64,000 bases of DNA from Himantopus leucocephalus. Its lineage: Eukaryota > Chordata > Aves > Charadriiformes > Recurvirostridae. Below, piece by piece: positions 37,257 through 49,319 of this stretch (positions are counted from its first letter, which is position 1; each line of letters begins with the position of its first letter). Below the pieces are notes generated by a model. The model saw only the letters and a list, made by a program, of their open reading frames with translations. It was not told the DNA's origin and ran no database searches. Position numbers and translations under genes: made by a program. The DNA is taken from positions 43,806,978 to 43,870,977 of the forward strand of contig RSEF01000005.1 in NCBI GenBank assembly GCA_003993805.1. The letters run 5' to 3'.

Positions 37257-37669
37257 TTCCTACTTTCATGCTTATTAATGAAATTTATTATCAATTTCCT
37301 GTTTACAAACATTGGATTGAAATAACAAGAAGATTATAATTAAGTGTTCCTGTAAATGGCTCAATCCCTTCTATTGGCTGTAGTGAGAACAGTCCACCTG
37401 CCTCATGCTGTGCACAGCTAAACAACTGAGCACAATCCCCTTTTGATCACAGGCTGACATCTCTGGAGTGAAAGGCTTAGAGAAATTCTGAGTGACACTA
37501 CATAACAGTATGGTAAAAGGAAGGTGGAGACTGCATACTACTAAGAAGATTTACTGTCATTTTTGACTGGGTCTTTCTACACATTACAGTAACATACAAA
37601 TTCAATTTCATAGCAGCAAGTTTGCACATTTATGAAATAATGAGTTGGTTATAATACCCAAAGTTAATA
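37257..37669. other. Unique noncoding DNA
   Basis: No feature recognised between the C-run and the minus-strand CR1. Confidence 0.5.
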
Positions 37670-38079
37670 ACACAGAACCATAGAATGGTTAGAGTTGGAA
37701 GGGACCTTGAAGATGGTCTAGTTCCAACCCTCCTGCCGTGGCAGGGACACCTCCCACTAGACCAGGTTGCTCAAAGGCCCATCCAACCTGGCCTTGAACA
37801 CTTCCAAGAATGAGGTATCCACAACTTCTCCGGGCAATCTGTTCCAGTGTCTCACCACCCTCATAGTTAAGAATTTGTTCCTAGTAGCTAATCTAAATCT
37901 ACCCTCTTTCAGTTTAAAAATGTTACCCCCTGTCCTATTCACTACACACTCTGACAAAGAGTCCCTACCCAGCTCTCCTGTAGGCCCCCTTTAGGTACTG
38001 GAAGGCCGCATTAAGGTCTCCCCGGAGCCTTCTCTTCTCCAGGCTGAACAGCCCCAACTCTCTCAGCCTGTCCTCACAG
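37670..38079 (-). mobile_element. CR1 non-LTR retrotransposon 3' fragment
   Basis: On the minus strand this is about 410 bp of CR1 3' end. Reading from 38079 down, it starts with a CTGTGAGGACAGGCTGAGAG block, passes through the ORF2 C-terminus (37757-37957: K-E-G-R-F-R-L-A-T, V-V-R-H-W-N-R-L-P-G-E-V-V-D, F-K-A-R-L-D) and ends with the typical GGTCCCTTCCAACTCTAACC and ATTCTATGGTTCTGTG tail near 37670. It is 5'-truncated and has no capacity for autonomous movement. Confidence 0.95.
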
Positions 38080-38339
38080 AAGAATTCAGAACATTCAAAA
38101 GCGTGCTGTATTTATGCAGTGTGCATGTACCTTCAGTACATATTTCTCAGCATATAATCACTATAAAGTTCTTGCAGCAGTAAACATTGCTTCTAATCCT
38201 GTCCCCAATACATACTGCTTGCAGGAGTATGTGTGCTGAATGGGAACCATTGAGGAGCAGGTGTTTTACAGCATGGTAATGGGCCCAGTGTTCTCATAGG
38301 CAAATGTTACCTAGAGGTTTCTGACTTGGCTAGATAAAG
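38080..38339. other. Spacer between two CR1 fragments
   Basis: About 260 bp that may include a diverged internal part of the CR1 remnant to its right. No clear boundary could be drawn. Confidence 0.4.
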
Positions 38340-38425
38340 TCAGACCTGCTCTGATTACGAGGTTGGACTAGAGACTTCCACAGTCCCTTCTGCCCACAGT
38401 TTCAGCTACTCTATTTCATTATGTC
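38340..38425 (+). mobile_element. Old CR1 3'-end remnant
   Basis: GATTACGAGGTTGGACTAGA, GACTTCCACAGTCCCTTCTG and a final CTACTCTATTTCATTATG follow the order of a CR1 3' end, with many substitutions. It is older than the two neighbouring copies, and its left boundary is not visible. Confidence 0.65.
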
Positions 38426-41400
38426 TTTTGAGATCACTGGGGTCCATAACACTTTACAACTAGGAACAATTTTATCACATCAAAGTAGCCTTCTTTGTCT
38501 GACTAGTTGCCACATCCCACCCCAAAACATCACAACACTACAGTAGATTTATGGCAGGAATTTGTCCTCAGATGGAAGTGAAATAGCATTTTTAGGAATG
38601 GGTAAATTTTGCTTACTGCAAATACAGTGCTTCATGCCTATGGCTAAGAACATCTTTTCGTAGACTCAAACAGTAAGGATCTCTGCTCATTTTTATTGTT
38701 TAAAAAAATATTCTGTTCTAGTACAAGAAAATGCAATGTTATGTCCAATATTTAATCTGAAGGAAAGAAGATCATGCACTGGAATCAAACTAATTGCAGT
38801 GTCTTGGTGATTGCCAAGGGAAAAATACAAGAATACTGACCAGTTTCAGTGTTGGGTAGCTCTTGAAACAAGACCTTATCATTATTTCTGGCAGTAACGT
38901 CAAAAAGATCAAGTAGAAGAGCTAGGTTTTATAATTTTCTTTAGCCTAAGCCAGTATCTGCCAATTTAGCCCACACCCTATTCTCAACCACTTATCACCT
39001 CTTCCTGTCCTTACGCTATGGTTGTGATAGGGTGCTTCTACTTCATTTATAGTTATAGGACCCTTACTGACAAACAGTGCCTTATTATTTTAGATGTAGT
39101 CTATATAATACACATTTGGTGTACCACTTTTCCTTAAAATTCTATCAATTTTTCCTCCTGCAGCCCACCATGCACCACATAATCCTTATTAGGATGTTGC
39201 CCTGAACAAAAAGATTCAGATGCCACATGTAGATGGAGACAGAGCCACGTGACTAAATCCTAGAGACTTTAGTAATGAAATCCCACCAATGTATTACAGA
39301 AATTGAATGCAACCTGGTCACTGTTGCTATTTAATGTAACGTTTCACTGGGTACAGGAGAAGCAATTAGACTCTTGAAAATTGTGCTAACGTCCCCCATA
39401 ATTCAATATTGACCATCACCAGCAATGCAATATGGGATGAGACTGATAATTATTTTTTTGTGCAATCTCTGTAATAATGCAGAAAAGAACCGAAAAGAGA
39501 TTGGAGGAAAGACAGACGTCTGAGTTGGTAGTGTTGTGAGCTTGTTTGCATGAAACAAAACAGTGTTCCACAGAATTGACCAGCTGCATCTGTCCTTTAG
39601 TCCTTACCACAAAATAGTTCCAGTTTTGATAAAATATTGTTAGTATATTTACAGACAAACTTATTCACAGTTGCTGTAATACTAACATGTTTCCAAGACT
39701 GAGAAGAACATAGTCTCATCATTATTCCCACAAAGTTCCCAGGAAAGGGATTCTGGGTATTACAAAATGTATGAGAATGTGTCATGAGATGGAGTTGAGA
39801 GGACTATGAAAGAAAACAAAGCAATTAAGATATTTTCAGCTTCTGGTTTAAAATTATACACCCTTTATACATAGTCGTAATTAAGTTAAACCAAACCAAA
39901 AGCCTTGACCCAGGCACTACATCAATAAACATATAATATCTGAATAATGAAAGTGCCAAAAGTAACAACAGAAGGTCATCACAATATACACAAGGAAAGT
40001 AAACTCAAGGCCTTCCAAGCAGCAGTGCCTTGATGTAATACCAGATTCCCTGTAAATCATAAAGCGTCTTACTATTGAAAGGTTTTGGAACAGCATACAT
40101 AGTACAAGCAGTGGAATTTTCAAGTAAGTATTTTAAAATTAAAGCGAACAAAAGACAAATAGAATTAAAAAAACCCTCTAAATGACTAATTTGTGTTGCA
40201 AGAAAGGGACGAAAATACTAAGAGTCATTTCTAGAGAAACAGAGAAAACATTTTGCTTAAAATTTATCCAGGATGTTTGTAGCAGCTTTGGACATAAGTA
40301 GATGACATAACTAGGAAGGATTCAGGTCCCTAGTGAAGGCAAGATGCCACGGCTGAGAAACACATCTGTGAAAGACTATCTATGGCTACTCTGTGCTCTA
40401 AGCCTTTCTAAAAGTCTATGCATTAATTGGTCTTTCTGTTTACACTCATAAATAAGTGAGTAGCAGTCCTTCCGCAGCCGGATCTTTCTCTCTGTGGCTT
40501 GTGTTGGAGTGAAATATTTATTTCAAACAGCTTCACTGCATTTCTTCCATCTGAAAGAAATATGAGCAATTCTGAAAAGTGAAAGTTTGAAAGTTTCAAA
40601 TAGGATTCATTCAGTGACATAAGATGAACAGTTCTATCAGATTATGAAGCACAATTTACATAGCATCTAAGAATGCCATTGAAGCTAGTTATGGGAGAGC
40701 TAACCAGTGATTTCTTAAGTATCATACAGATAGCCAAGGGACAATGAAGCATGGGAGGGCGCATGCAGATGTGTATATAAACACCTGTTCATATCCATTG
40801 CCTCCAGAACAAAACATCAGGGCTTTTCCTGGAAGATTTTTTTAAAATAAAAAAGTAACTACTTGTAGTTGTATTGATGGACAGTGCTAGATGCATCTTA
40901 CTATAGAATTATTTATCTTGCTCCCAGGAAAGGTGCATACAAGCAGTAGTGAAAATTCAGCTCTGCAGGGACGGCTATACCAATTCATTGTGGTAATTAT
41001 AGTTCCTATTTCATCACTTCTAGACTACTCTGCTGTGAGGAAGGCGCAAGAAAACCACAATCAGTTATCCATCCCTTGGGAATGCCAGTTTCTAACTGAT
41101 TTCTAGATTTTAGGTTAAGTTACCTTTTCTCATGGTCTTCTCAGACTTGCCTAACATGAATAACTAAGCAGGAAAGCTGCATACAACCTGTTGTTAGCTT
41201 CAGCCATTTAGGTCTCCTACATGCACTACACGTAGCCAGACCCCAAAGGAGTTCAGTGTCACTAACCATATAATGAAGCTAGAAACAGGAACTGTGAATC
41301 AGAAACACATTAATCACCACAGACTTTTTCATCCTTAAGTGGGACTTTGTAACATTCCCACTGTAGCTAGCAGCAAAGTTGACACTGACTTCAAAAGTAC

Positions 41401-41589
41401 AGGAGTTTGGACTGTTACTGGTATTATGAGCACTTGGAATTGGAAAATAAAGGGTGAAGCCCACCGAGACCTCAGAGATTATTTTCTTACATGTGATTTA
41501 CTCTACTCATTCTCTGTTTTTTGTTTAATACTTCTTTTGGTGTGCTTTGTAAGGCTCACAGAAATACAAAATTATTAACCTTTCCCCTG
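38426..41589. other. Unique noncoding DNA, about 3.2 kb
   Basis: AT-rich, without recognised repeats or genes. All open frames are short and mostly antisense to each other. Confidence 0.5.
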
Positions 41590-41602
41590 ACAGCAGGTGG
41601 CT
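41590..41602 (+). promoter_or_regulatory. CTCF-like core site
   Basis: ACAGCAGGTGGCT matches 11 of 13 positions of the common core CCASYAGRKGGCR; the first and last positions miss. A single core match occurs by chance fairly often, so this is a candidate only. Confidence 0.25.
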
Positions 41603-41779
41603 CCCAAATTCTCTGAGCTTCCCTGTTCCTGTACACTAAGCATGAAAGAACACAACTTTCAGTTTCAATGTTTCTCTTTCAGGAATATGGTCTTTTAGGG
41701 ATGTCTGTGTACATTTTGTGGTTTAATGATCAAATGAATGTTTGCTGACAAAAGTTTAATAGAAGTGTAGCAATTCCTT

Positions 41780-41915
41780 GTATTTACAGATCATCTTTTG
41801 CCAAACACCTCAAAGCACTCTATGAATATTCATGACATGAGCCTTTTAATTGTATTTTGAAGAAGGTATCAGGCCTATTTTGCAGAGAGGGGAAACTGCA
41901 AGCACAGGAAAAAAA
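41780..41915 (+). repeat. Probable MIR-type SINE relic
   Basis: A CTCAAAGCACTCTATGAATA phrase, then a gap, then CCTATTTTGCAGAGAGGGGA followed by AACTGCAAGCACAGG. This parallels the MIR order of AGCACTTTAC, then CCATTTTACAGATGGGGAAA, then CTGAGGCACAG. Diverged but colinear. Confidence 0.5.
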
Positions 41916-42587
41916 ATAATAATTAAGACCTTTCCAGGCAATATGTTCAAAACTGTAAACAAATCTTCCAATTCCTAAATCTTGTGTTTAATTAGCAACT
42001 CATTGTTCACCGACACATCAAATAGTTATGCTTCTGTGTCACCTCTTCTTAGAAGGGTTGCACTGCAGTAATTCAACCAAGTGGCACTGAAGCATTATAA
42101 CGTCTCCTCCTTAACCTTTCCCTTCTCCCTGCCTGTCACTGATTCATACATAATCTACAGATGTCTCTTTCTGCCTTTTGCCCTCCTGCTTGATGAGCTG
42201 GTGTAACCCATGATTTTTAGCAGACAGGCTGACAAGAAGCAATGCAGAGGATCAAATATGCTCACCCACATTTAATTAGCCTTCAACATGACTGCTTCAT
42301 GTGAGCGTGAGGAAGGTTCAGAAACACCAAACGGAACTAGAGCCTCAAAATAGTTCTGCATTCTTAATTTACTGCTGCCATTGACACCAAGGCCACAGTA
42401 GTGAGGACCAGCCCTGCACTTACAGGTCAGAACAGAATCTCGGAAGTTAGAAATGAGCAGATGTAGGTAATCCATTATTCTAAAAGACCAAGTCATATCA
42501 TTCCACCAGCTCATTGCTTTTTTGCAGTCTTGTATATTACAGCTTCAAATAACTTTACTTCTCATACCATACCTCTCAAGAGCTAAA
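41916..42587. other. Unique noncoding DNA between two MIR-like relics
   Basis: No gene or repeat recognised. A minus-strand frame at 42272-42514 has no supporting signals. Confidence 0.5.
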
Positions 42588-42730
42588 TTCACATTTACAA
42601 ATGAGGAAACTAAGGCCAGAGAGCAGCCAGCTGTGACAGATGCCTAGAAGAATGTACTGCAAAACAGTGGCAAAGATAGGTCAGTTCAGGAATACTCAGT
42701 CACAGTCTTTGGACCTCTGTCCATTAAACC
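42588..42730 (+). repeat. MIR-type SINE relic
   Basis: CACATTTACAAATGAGGAAA followed by CTAAGGCCAGAGAGCAG is close to the MIR core. It is followed colinearly by an AGCTGTGACAGATGCCTAGA-like block, ACAGTGGCAAAGATAGG and CAGTCTTTGGACCTCTGTCC, which parallel the MIR 3' part (ACACAGC, AGTGGCAGAGC, ACCCAGGTCTCC). The best MIR match in this part of the window. Confidence 0.6.
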
Positions 42731-42965
42731 TCAGTGGATTCCTCAAGCTAAAAATGAGCAGAACTTATATGCTACACTAGGTCACTGAAATAAACATGAA
42801 AAATGAAACTTGTCAGTGAAAACTCCAGTTCTTGATGAACACATACCCTATTTCTAAGCTGGTCTCGAGGACAGATCAATGCCAAAAACTTTTCTGTGTT
42901 AAGGCTCCTGTTTAATTATCCATGTATTCTGGTAGCACACAAGTCTTGCACTAGTCATTTTTCGC
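42731..42965. other. Unique noncoding DNA
   Basis: Nothing recognised. Confidence 0.5.
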
Positions 42966-43172
42966 ATCAGAAATAAATTTCCAGAATGACTGGGATGGAG
43001 ATTTGCCCAATGTTTGCAGCCATGGGACCCACTGCTTAGAAAAACTTTGGATAATTTTCAAACCACTTNATCAGAAATAAATTTCCAGAATGACTGGGAT
43101 GGAGATTTGCCCAGTGTTTGCAGCCATGAGACCCACTGCTTAGAAAAACTTTGGATAATTTTCAAACCACTT
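42966..43172. repeat. 103-bp duplication around a single N (assembly artefact)
   Basis: Bases 42966-43068 recur at 43070-43172 around N at 43069, with two substitutions that I can see. Same interpretation as at 1161 and 8140. The duplication fuses into an artificial open frame at 43014-43208 that should be ignored. Confidence 0.85.
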
Positions 43173-43599
43173 CTCCTCCTCCTCCCCCTTCAATTAGTCT
43201 TAATTTAGCTCTGTCTTTCTTCCCTATACTCCCACCCTTTTCGTTCCCCCACCATAACCACTTTGGTTTTGATTAGGTGGTGATGATGGAGAGAGTACGT
43301 CTCTGCATTTCAGCAAGACAATTTCGCTTCAGGTAACAAAAAGACATTTGCTAATTTCTCTCTTGAGTGGGTCTTGGAGACTTTCCAGGGCTCAAACAAA
43401 GAAAGTCTCGTTAACTACTTCTACAGCATACAACTGTTACAAAGCTTCAGCTTAGAGTTCAAGGCATTTTTATTACCCAAATTAGGCAATTCTTCCATCA
43501 GTTCGGCACAATCTGCCAGCTAGGACTCCAAAGCACGTTTCTCCTGCACCCCTCTTGTTCCAAGGTTTGATGCAATAGCTGGCATTCTCTCCTTCTCTT
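43173..43599. other. Unique noncoding DNA
   Basis: A CTCCTCCTCCTCCCC-like pyrimidine tract is present near 43173-43190. No gene recognised. Confidence 0.5.
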
Positions 43600-44514
43600 T
43601 CATGCCTGCCAGCAACAGAGATGGTGCACACATGGTACCCTTCCCCCACCATCACAGTCCACCTGCCACAGAACAAGGCTACCGTGGCGCACGGCTGCAG
43701 ACACAAACACACCGAGACCAACCCTGACAAAACAGGGCAATGTGGGCATTGCTGTCCAGAAGCGATTGCTGTTCTCAGAGCAAGGTGGAAGCAAGCAACC
43801 AAGCCAGCTGCTCCTTGTGTGCTCCAAGCCACAGCTGCTTCCACGCATGCACCCAGGGTGTTGAGTTTGAAGGAGCCGCAGCATGGGCCCCAACAGTGCT
43901 GCCCGAACACACGTCACTGATGTCTGTTCTATATTTGCATGTCCTCAGCTCGCTGAAGTCATGCACGGCACTCAGGAAGCCAGCTGGATATTTCCTACTG
44001 ACTTCAGTTGGATCCGAATCGTGTCCCCGCTGAGCAGTATTGTGGTAGAAGCCTTAGGAAGAGCAGTGCCAGGATAGCTTTTAGCTGAGATGGTGAAGCC
44101 TCGCGTATGACACAGAAGGACGAGCTGGGAGTGTGCTGGGAGCTTAAGCTCTGTGTCTGTCTGTGAGGACTGCCGCACTGTTTAAGTGATGTGCTACAGC
44201 TGCCAGGCTGCAAACAGCTCACATGTTTCAGCGATCAAGAAACATTTATCTATTTAAATAATAACTGCCACCCAAGGATATTCCTTAGCAAGGGTAAATA
44301 CATCCTTACTGGCAAGTCCTAAATAGGCTAACTGATGCACCATGAAGATAGGAGCCAACTCACTGCTTATGCAAGGCAAGGTTATTGTGTCATTAGCCCA
44401 GACAGATACAGCTTCTGTAGCCTTAACTGATCCATTAAAGACTAACTTGGAAGAGAGAAAGTGATCCAACCTGGATTCTGTAAGGGATAATACAGTGGTC
44501 AGAGGAGCTTCTTG
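43600..44514 (-). other. GC-richer block with a broken minus-strand reading frame
   Basis: On the minus strand one frame (codons ending at 44514, 44178 and 43917 are in phase) has long open pieces. The first is 86 codons at 44514-44254, ending TAA, with a mixed protein-like peptide (for example K-A-T-E-A-V-S-V-W-A-N-D-T-I-T-L-P-C). The second is 43972-44178, rich in RNY codons and ending TGA. The third is 43600-43917. Stops lie between them. A TTATCCCTTACAG-like acceptor is near 44482 (minus). CpG is above background at 43650-44120, and other frames on both strands are open too. It could be a decayed gene, an unknown old repeat, or a GC-rich patch with few stops. I recognise no family. Confidence 0.15.
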
Positions 44515-44883
44515 CTATTTGTAATGGAAATTATTTTACGGGCATATATAAACTTGTTTCATAGCATCATTAGATACACCTCTCTTTATTAAATTAGGCT
44601 TTTTTTTCAACCCTCTAACCCTACTCTAGGCCTTCACAGACCACTGGGGAATGAGAACTTTTACTTTAGTCTCTACTACTCCTTCACAACTGGACACCTT
44701 CCTCTCTTCCTTTCCTCCCTAGTCTTTTCGTTACTGTGCATCAGCAACAGTAAATCTATCAGTTTTCCTGTACACTTCACAGAGTGCACGTGCTCAGTGT
44801 GCCTCGAGTTTTTTTCCACTGTAGAGTAGGGATTTCTCAGCTTGCTGAAGAGGTCCCTGGTAGTGCAGCAGAGAGGGAAGACT
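44515..44883. other. Unique noncoding DNA up to the gap
   Basis: A TATATAAA-like string lies near 44544. Pyrimidine-rich sequence (CCTTCCTCTCTTCC and similar) precedes the gap. No gene called. Confidence 0.5.
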
Positions 44884-45309
44884 NNNNNNNNNNNNNNNNN
44901 NNNNNNNNNNNNNNNNNNNNNNNNNNNNNNNNNNNNNNNNNNNNNNNNNNNNNNNNNNNNNNNNNNNNNNNNNNNNNNNNNNNNNNNNNNNNNNNNNNNN
45001 NNNNNNNNNNNNNNNNNNNNNNNNNNNNNNNNNNNNNNNNNNNNNNNNNNNNNNNNNNNNNNNNNNNNNNNNNNNNNNNNNNNNNNNNNNNNNNNNNNNN
45101 NNNNNNNNNNNNNNNNNNNNNNNNNNNNNNNNNNNNNNNNNNNNNNNNNNNNNNNNNNNNNNNNNNNNNNNNNNNNNNNNNNNNNNNNNNNNNNNNNNNN
45201 NNNNNNNNNNNNNNNNNNNNNNNNNNNNNNNNNNNNNNNNNNNNNNNNNNNNNNNNNNNNNNNNNNNNNNNNNNNNNNNNNNNNNNNNNNNNNNNNNNNN
45301 NNNNNNNNN
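44884..45309. other. Assembly gap, 426 N
   Basis: A run of N. The long open frames that appear to cross it are artefacts of unknown codons. The right flank is a C-rich run, so the missing DNA may be GC-rich or repetitive. Confidence 0.98.
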
Positions 45310-45337
45310 CCCCCTCCGTGCCCTCCCCCCCCCCCGT
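45310..45337. repeat. C-rich low-complexity tract at the gap edge
   Basis: C6, TCCGTGCCCTC and about 12 C immediately follow the gap. A sequence like this often stops assembly. Confidence 0.8.
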
Positions 45338-47356
45338 TACTTTAAAAATCTTTTTTTTTCTTTTATCCCATGCAGAATTTCTACTAATAGGAAAAAAGAC
45401 ACTGTTTTGAAAGGCTTTATGGTTATTGTCTATCCACATTAATTAAAGTCCTCAGAGGACGAGACATTAAATTGATTCTGGGAAGGCTTGCGGATGCCTT
45501 TACTGCAAGCTTCAGTCGGAAAGAGATGTAAAGATGTGTTTCCACTCCCACTGCAAGCACTATGCTCATCACCTGGGGGACTGTAGTTTTTGGTGCGCCT
45601 GTAATACCAGTCTTTGGGTAAAACAGAGACTGAGGCTATGACTACTCAGGACTGTTAAATATCCCAAAGAATATTTTGGAAGAGGTGGTAGTGTAAATGT
45701 CTAGGCCAGATTCCTCCTCATGAATTCCCACTCTGTTCTTCCTAAACCTCCCATCTGAGGTTTCATTCAGCTATAGGCTACTTAATTTCAGCTCCTAATA
45801 CTGCACTGTTATAGTTGCTATGCTGCATGGCTGAGAACACATATAAAGGATGAAAGATGCTTTGGAGATGCAAAGTATTGCAATTAGAAAAAGAAAAACA
45901 AAATACTGAAGTGCAAATGACAGAGGTTAAATGCTCATCCTCATCTCCAACCAATTATAGCCTCCTCAGATCAATATTTTGTACAAACTGTAAGAAGCAG
46001 GTGTGTTCTAGACTGGCAGTCATTCAGCTGAAGACAGAGTTGTAGTGTCTCAAGCAGCTCACCCATGTGTAAGACAAATATGTAATAAAAAATGTGATCA
46101 TTTACGAACTCACATGCATGAGAGCTAGACTGACTGCTTTGCTTATTTAGCAAAGCTCTAGAATCTTACCTGGAAATTCCTTATCTACAGAGACGCTGAG
46201 CTGCTGGGTCTTCTCATTTGCAGTCTAGAACTACAATCCCAAGAGGGACTGTAGAAGTCCGCACTCGATGAAATTTGTTAATACCTCAGCTTGTACCTGT
46301 TAGAGATCGTCCCTGGATTGCCTGGAAGCCTTTGAGTTCTGTTGATTATGTCCCACTTTTTCCTCTAAATTTTCATAGGAAGAAAGGAATATCAAATCAA
46401 TACACCGCAAAGCAACATTCTGACACTTTTTTTTTCTGTCTGTCTTTAAAAGTGCAGATCCCTAATTCATGAGACTGCATAATTATATATTTGCTTATGA
46501 ATAATACACTGTGTGGGTTTTTGTTCCCAGTTCTCCACCTCCTTTTTCATTCTTGTTTGGATGCATACTGTAATTGAGCTGCCTCCCAGAGGGGCATCAC
46601 AACACCCCACAACCAACTGTGAGAAATCCTCCTGTCTTGCATACACCCTATTTCCCTCCCACACCCTGGCTCAGAGAATTTAAAGAGCCCTCATTAATTA
46701 ACACTGAACCTTGCAGGGTATGCATGAATCACAGCAGCTGTGGTTAGGGACTGAAATTTAATTAGAAGCACATATTAGGAAGGTGATTTTTTGAAGTTTC
46801 CAACTGCAAGAGGTAGGAAGTTAAGCTGTAAGTATGTTTCCATTTACAAGTGGGGGAGGACATAGCTAAGTGTGTGATGGTGCCAGTTTTCAAAGTCAGG
46901 AAAAGACAAAGATAAAGCTAGCAAAAGTTATCTCGCCTTTCAAAGTCACTTCAAGGGAGGTTTTGCCAAAATGATTCATGAGATTTACTATTGCTATTTA
47001 GAATTTGATGCTGACTGCATCAAAATCTAATGAGAATGCAGTACATGGAAAACTAGGATTTAAAAAAATAAACACAGGGAAATATTCCACTAACGATACT
47101 CCATAATGTTGTTATCTTTCTGTCCTAGTGTTTTGAGGAAGACAAGATAGGAAAGCGCTGTAATGTCTGTTTATGGAGGGTGGAGGTGGCACACAACTGA
47201 TTCAAAAACTTGTTTGCCAGAAGAAAACAAGGTTGTGGCAGATTTTGTGACAATACCTGTGTCTTAACGACCTTTCTTTTACTCAGGCTACTGCTATTTC
47301 ACTAGGGTGCTTTATAGTTCCCAACATATTTAGTTTGTCCATCTTAATTTTGGTGT
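45338..47356. other. Unique noncoding DNA, about 2 kb
   Basis: AT-rich. Several TTAATTA/ATTAATTAA cores occur near 45440, 46693 and 46758, so short enhancer-like pieces are possible. No gene recognised. Confidence 0.5.
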
Positions 47357-47422
47357 TATTTATATATTTGTATATATATGTGTATTTGTTATGTATATGT
47401 ATTTATATCATTTATTTTTTTA
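47357..47422. repeat. TA-rich low-complexity tract
   Basis: Alternating TATATA/TGTATA sequence of about 65 bp ending in a T-run. No transposon ends seen. Confidence 0.7.
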
Positions 47423-49319
47423 AAAGCTAAACACTTCTGTATTTGAGATGGTTACAAAAAGTAGCGGCAAATACAGTAATTAATTACTTTGAAAGCATGT
47501 GGCTGCTGCCACTTGAGGTCAATAAGCAACGTTATTTTATAGCAAAGGATAGCACTAGTAGGCATATTCTGAGATAACGTAACTTCCTTAAGAACGGTGA
47601 ACCAAAAGACTTGCTGGATTTTAACACTTTTTTTGGTATGGAGTCAGGGGATGGAAATAATGGTAAAAAGCTATGGAAAGAAAAACAATTCACTTGTAAT
47701 GTGAGATTCAGCTTATGTATCCTTACCTATCTGAGATCTTACGTTTTTAGCCCAGCGTTGTTTTCTGCGTTCTATTTATAGACAATGAAGAGGGATAGGC
47801 GCTTCCAGTGAGCAGATCATGCCATCAAGATAAATGGGCTGACTCTCACTTCTGAAGTGCTACTATTCTCTACTGAGTATGGAAGGATTCTAGGGAACTA
47901 CCTTTGAACAGATGTCTGAATCTTAGTGGCTAAGGCTGGGAGAGAAACCCCATCTTTCTGTGTATAGAAGATACTGAGGAACCCGCCCAGACATAGATAG
48001 CAGATTGTTCAGAGTGACGTACTACTGATGTGCTCTATTCTTGCGTACGTCTCTTCCATATCACTCAGAAATGTATGTTCAACTGTAGACAGTGCGTGCC
48101 TGTCTGTGATCTTGGTAGCTTTCAAAAACTAAAGACACTTTATATCACTTTGTGTTCGTATAGGCAATTCCTAAAGCAAACGCAAGTACACCCAGCATCA
48201 GTGAGGCTCAGGATGGAGCACTAGTTTGAATTGCTAGGAAGTCAAGAACATTGGAATAAATGTACTGGCCTGACATGGGTCAGATTATGCTATCATTAAG
48301 TTCTACATTGCTTGGGTAAGCATTTCCTGTTTTAAAGTGATGTTTGACGTTGCTATGTGCTTTTAAGGATCTATAATGTTCCATCTCATTTCAGTAGCAG
48401 TGCAATTCATCTGTACAGATAGATCAATGAGTCATGCTTATATACTGTGAGCATGGTGCTTACAATTCATGGTGTGAGGTTCTGGTTCTCACCATATCTC
48501 CCATACTCCCACACACAGTGAGAACTTTTTACGTTTTCTGGAACCGTTTAAGGAGATGGATGACTTAACATCAATATTAACAGTTTCTATCAAAGTGGGT
48601 TGAATTTTCATTCGACACCAACCTCCACAATTTAATAATTTGGGCATCAGTCAGTTGTCATCTCCATACTTTCAGCATGTTCTCATTTCTCACAGCTACC
48701 CTTCTCAGGAAGATAGCGGGAGAAGTTTTATTTCATTCTAAAATTTACACTTGGTTAAAGCTGTGGAGATTTGAATCTAGGCTAAAATCAAGTGTCATAA
48801 GAAAAGTGCAAACTTACCTCAGATCTTGTTGGAACCATCAGCTGTGCTTTGCCAAAGGTAAGTCATTGCACCAGTGGCTTGCAATCAGAGTTTTACACAT
48901 TCTTAGAAGTATGATGATTAAAATTTCCATTATAAATACTGGATGTGGTATCTGGTTTTGGCTACAGTCTTGTTTAGTACAACAAGCTACGGTAAGATTA
49001 GAGGGAGTTAAAGTAAGGACCATTCTAGGTGCTGTAGGTAGATCCTGCGGGTACCATTCAAATCCATTAAAACTGGATAACCTAAACACCCCTTGTCTTA
49101 GTCTCAGAGCTGACACAAAATTAGGGCTTCAAAATGGTGTTTAGTGGCACCATTTTGTTGAAGATGATCCATTTAAGACAGATGGTAGAACTGACGTTCC
49201 AACTGTGCTTATGTTCTTTAAATATCTCTGCGTGTTTTTCACGGCAGAAGGTGTGCTAGCCCTGCTTCCTTGGCCCAGTTCAGATGAGGCTGTAATCACT
49301 TGGCACCTAAAATGTAAAC
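47423..49319. other. Unique noncoding DNA, about 1.9 kb
   Basis: The 155-codon open frame at 48677-49144 (+) is the longest gap-free frame in the window. It overlaps a 92-codon minus frame, has no codon bias and resembles no family I know. A GTAAGT at about 48859 gives a donor-like site, but nothing else supports an exon. Confidence 0.45.

Noticed and set aside
44784..45439. Frames of 167 to 208 codons crossing 44.8-45.4 kb
   Set aside because: They consist mostly of unknown residues from the 426-N gap.
47357..47422. TA-rich tract as the end of a mariner-type transposon
   Set aside because: No terminal inverted repeats or target duplication seen; simple low complexity explains it.
48677..49144. 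155-codon open frame on the + strand, the longest without gap bases
   Set aside because: A 92-codon minus frame overlaps it, it has no codon bias, no convincing splice boundaries beyond one donor-like GTAAGT, and no family resemblance.
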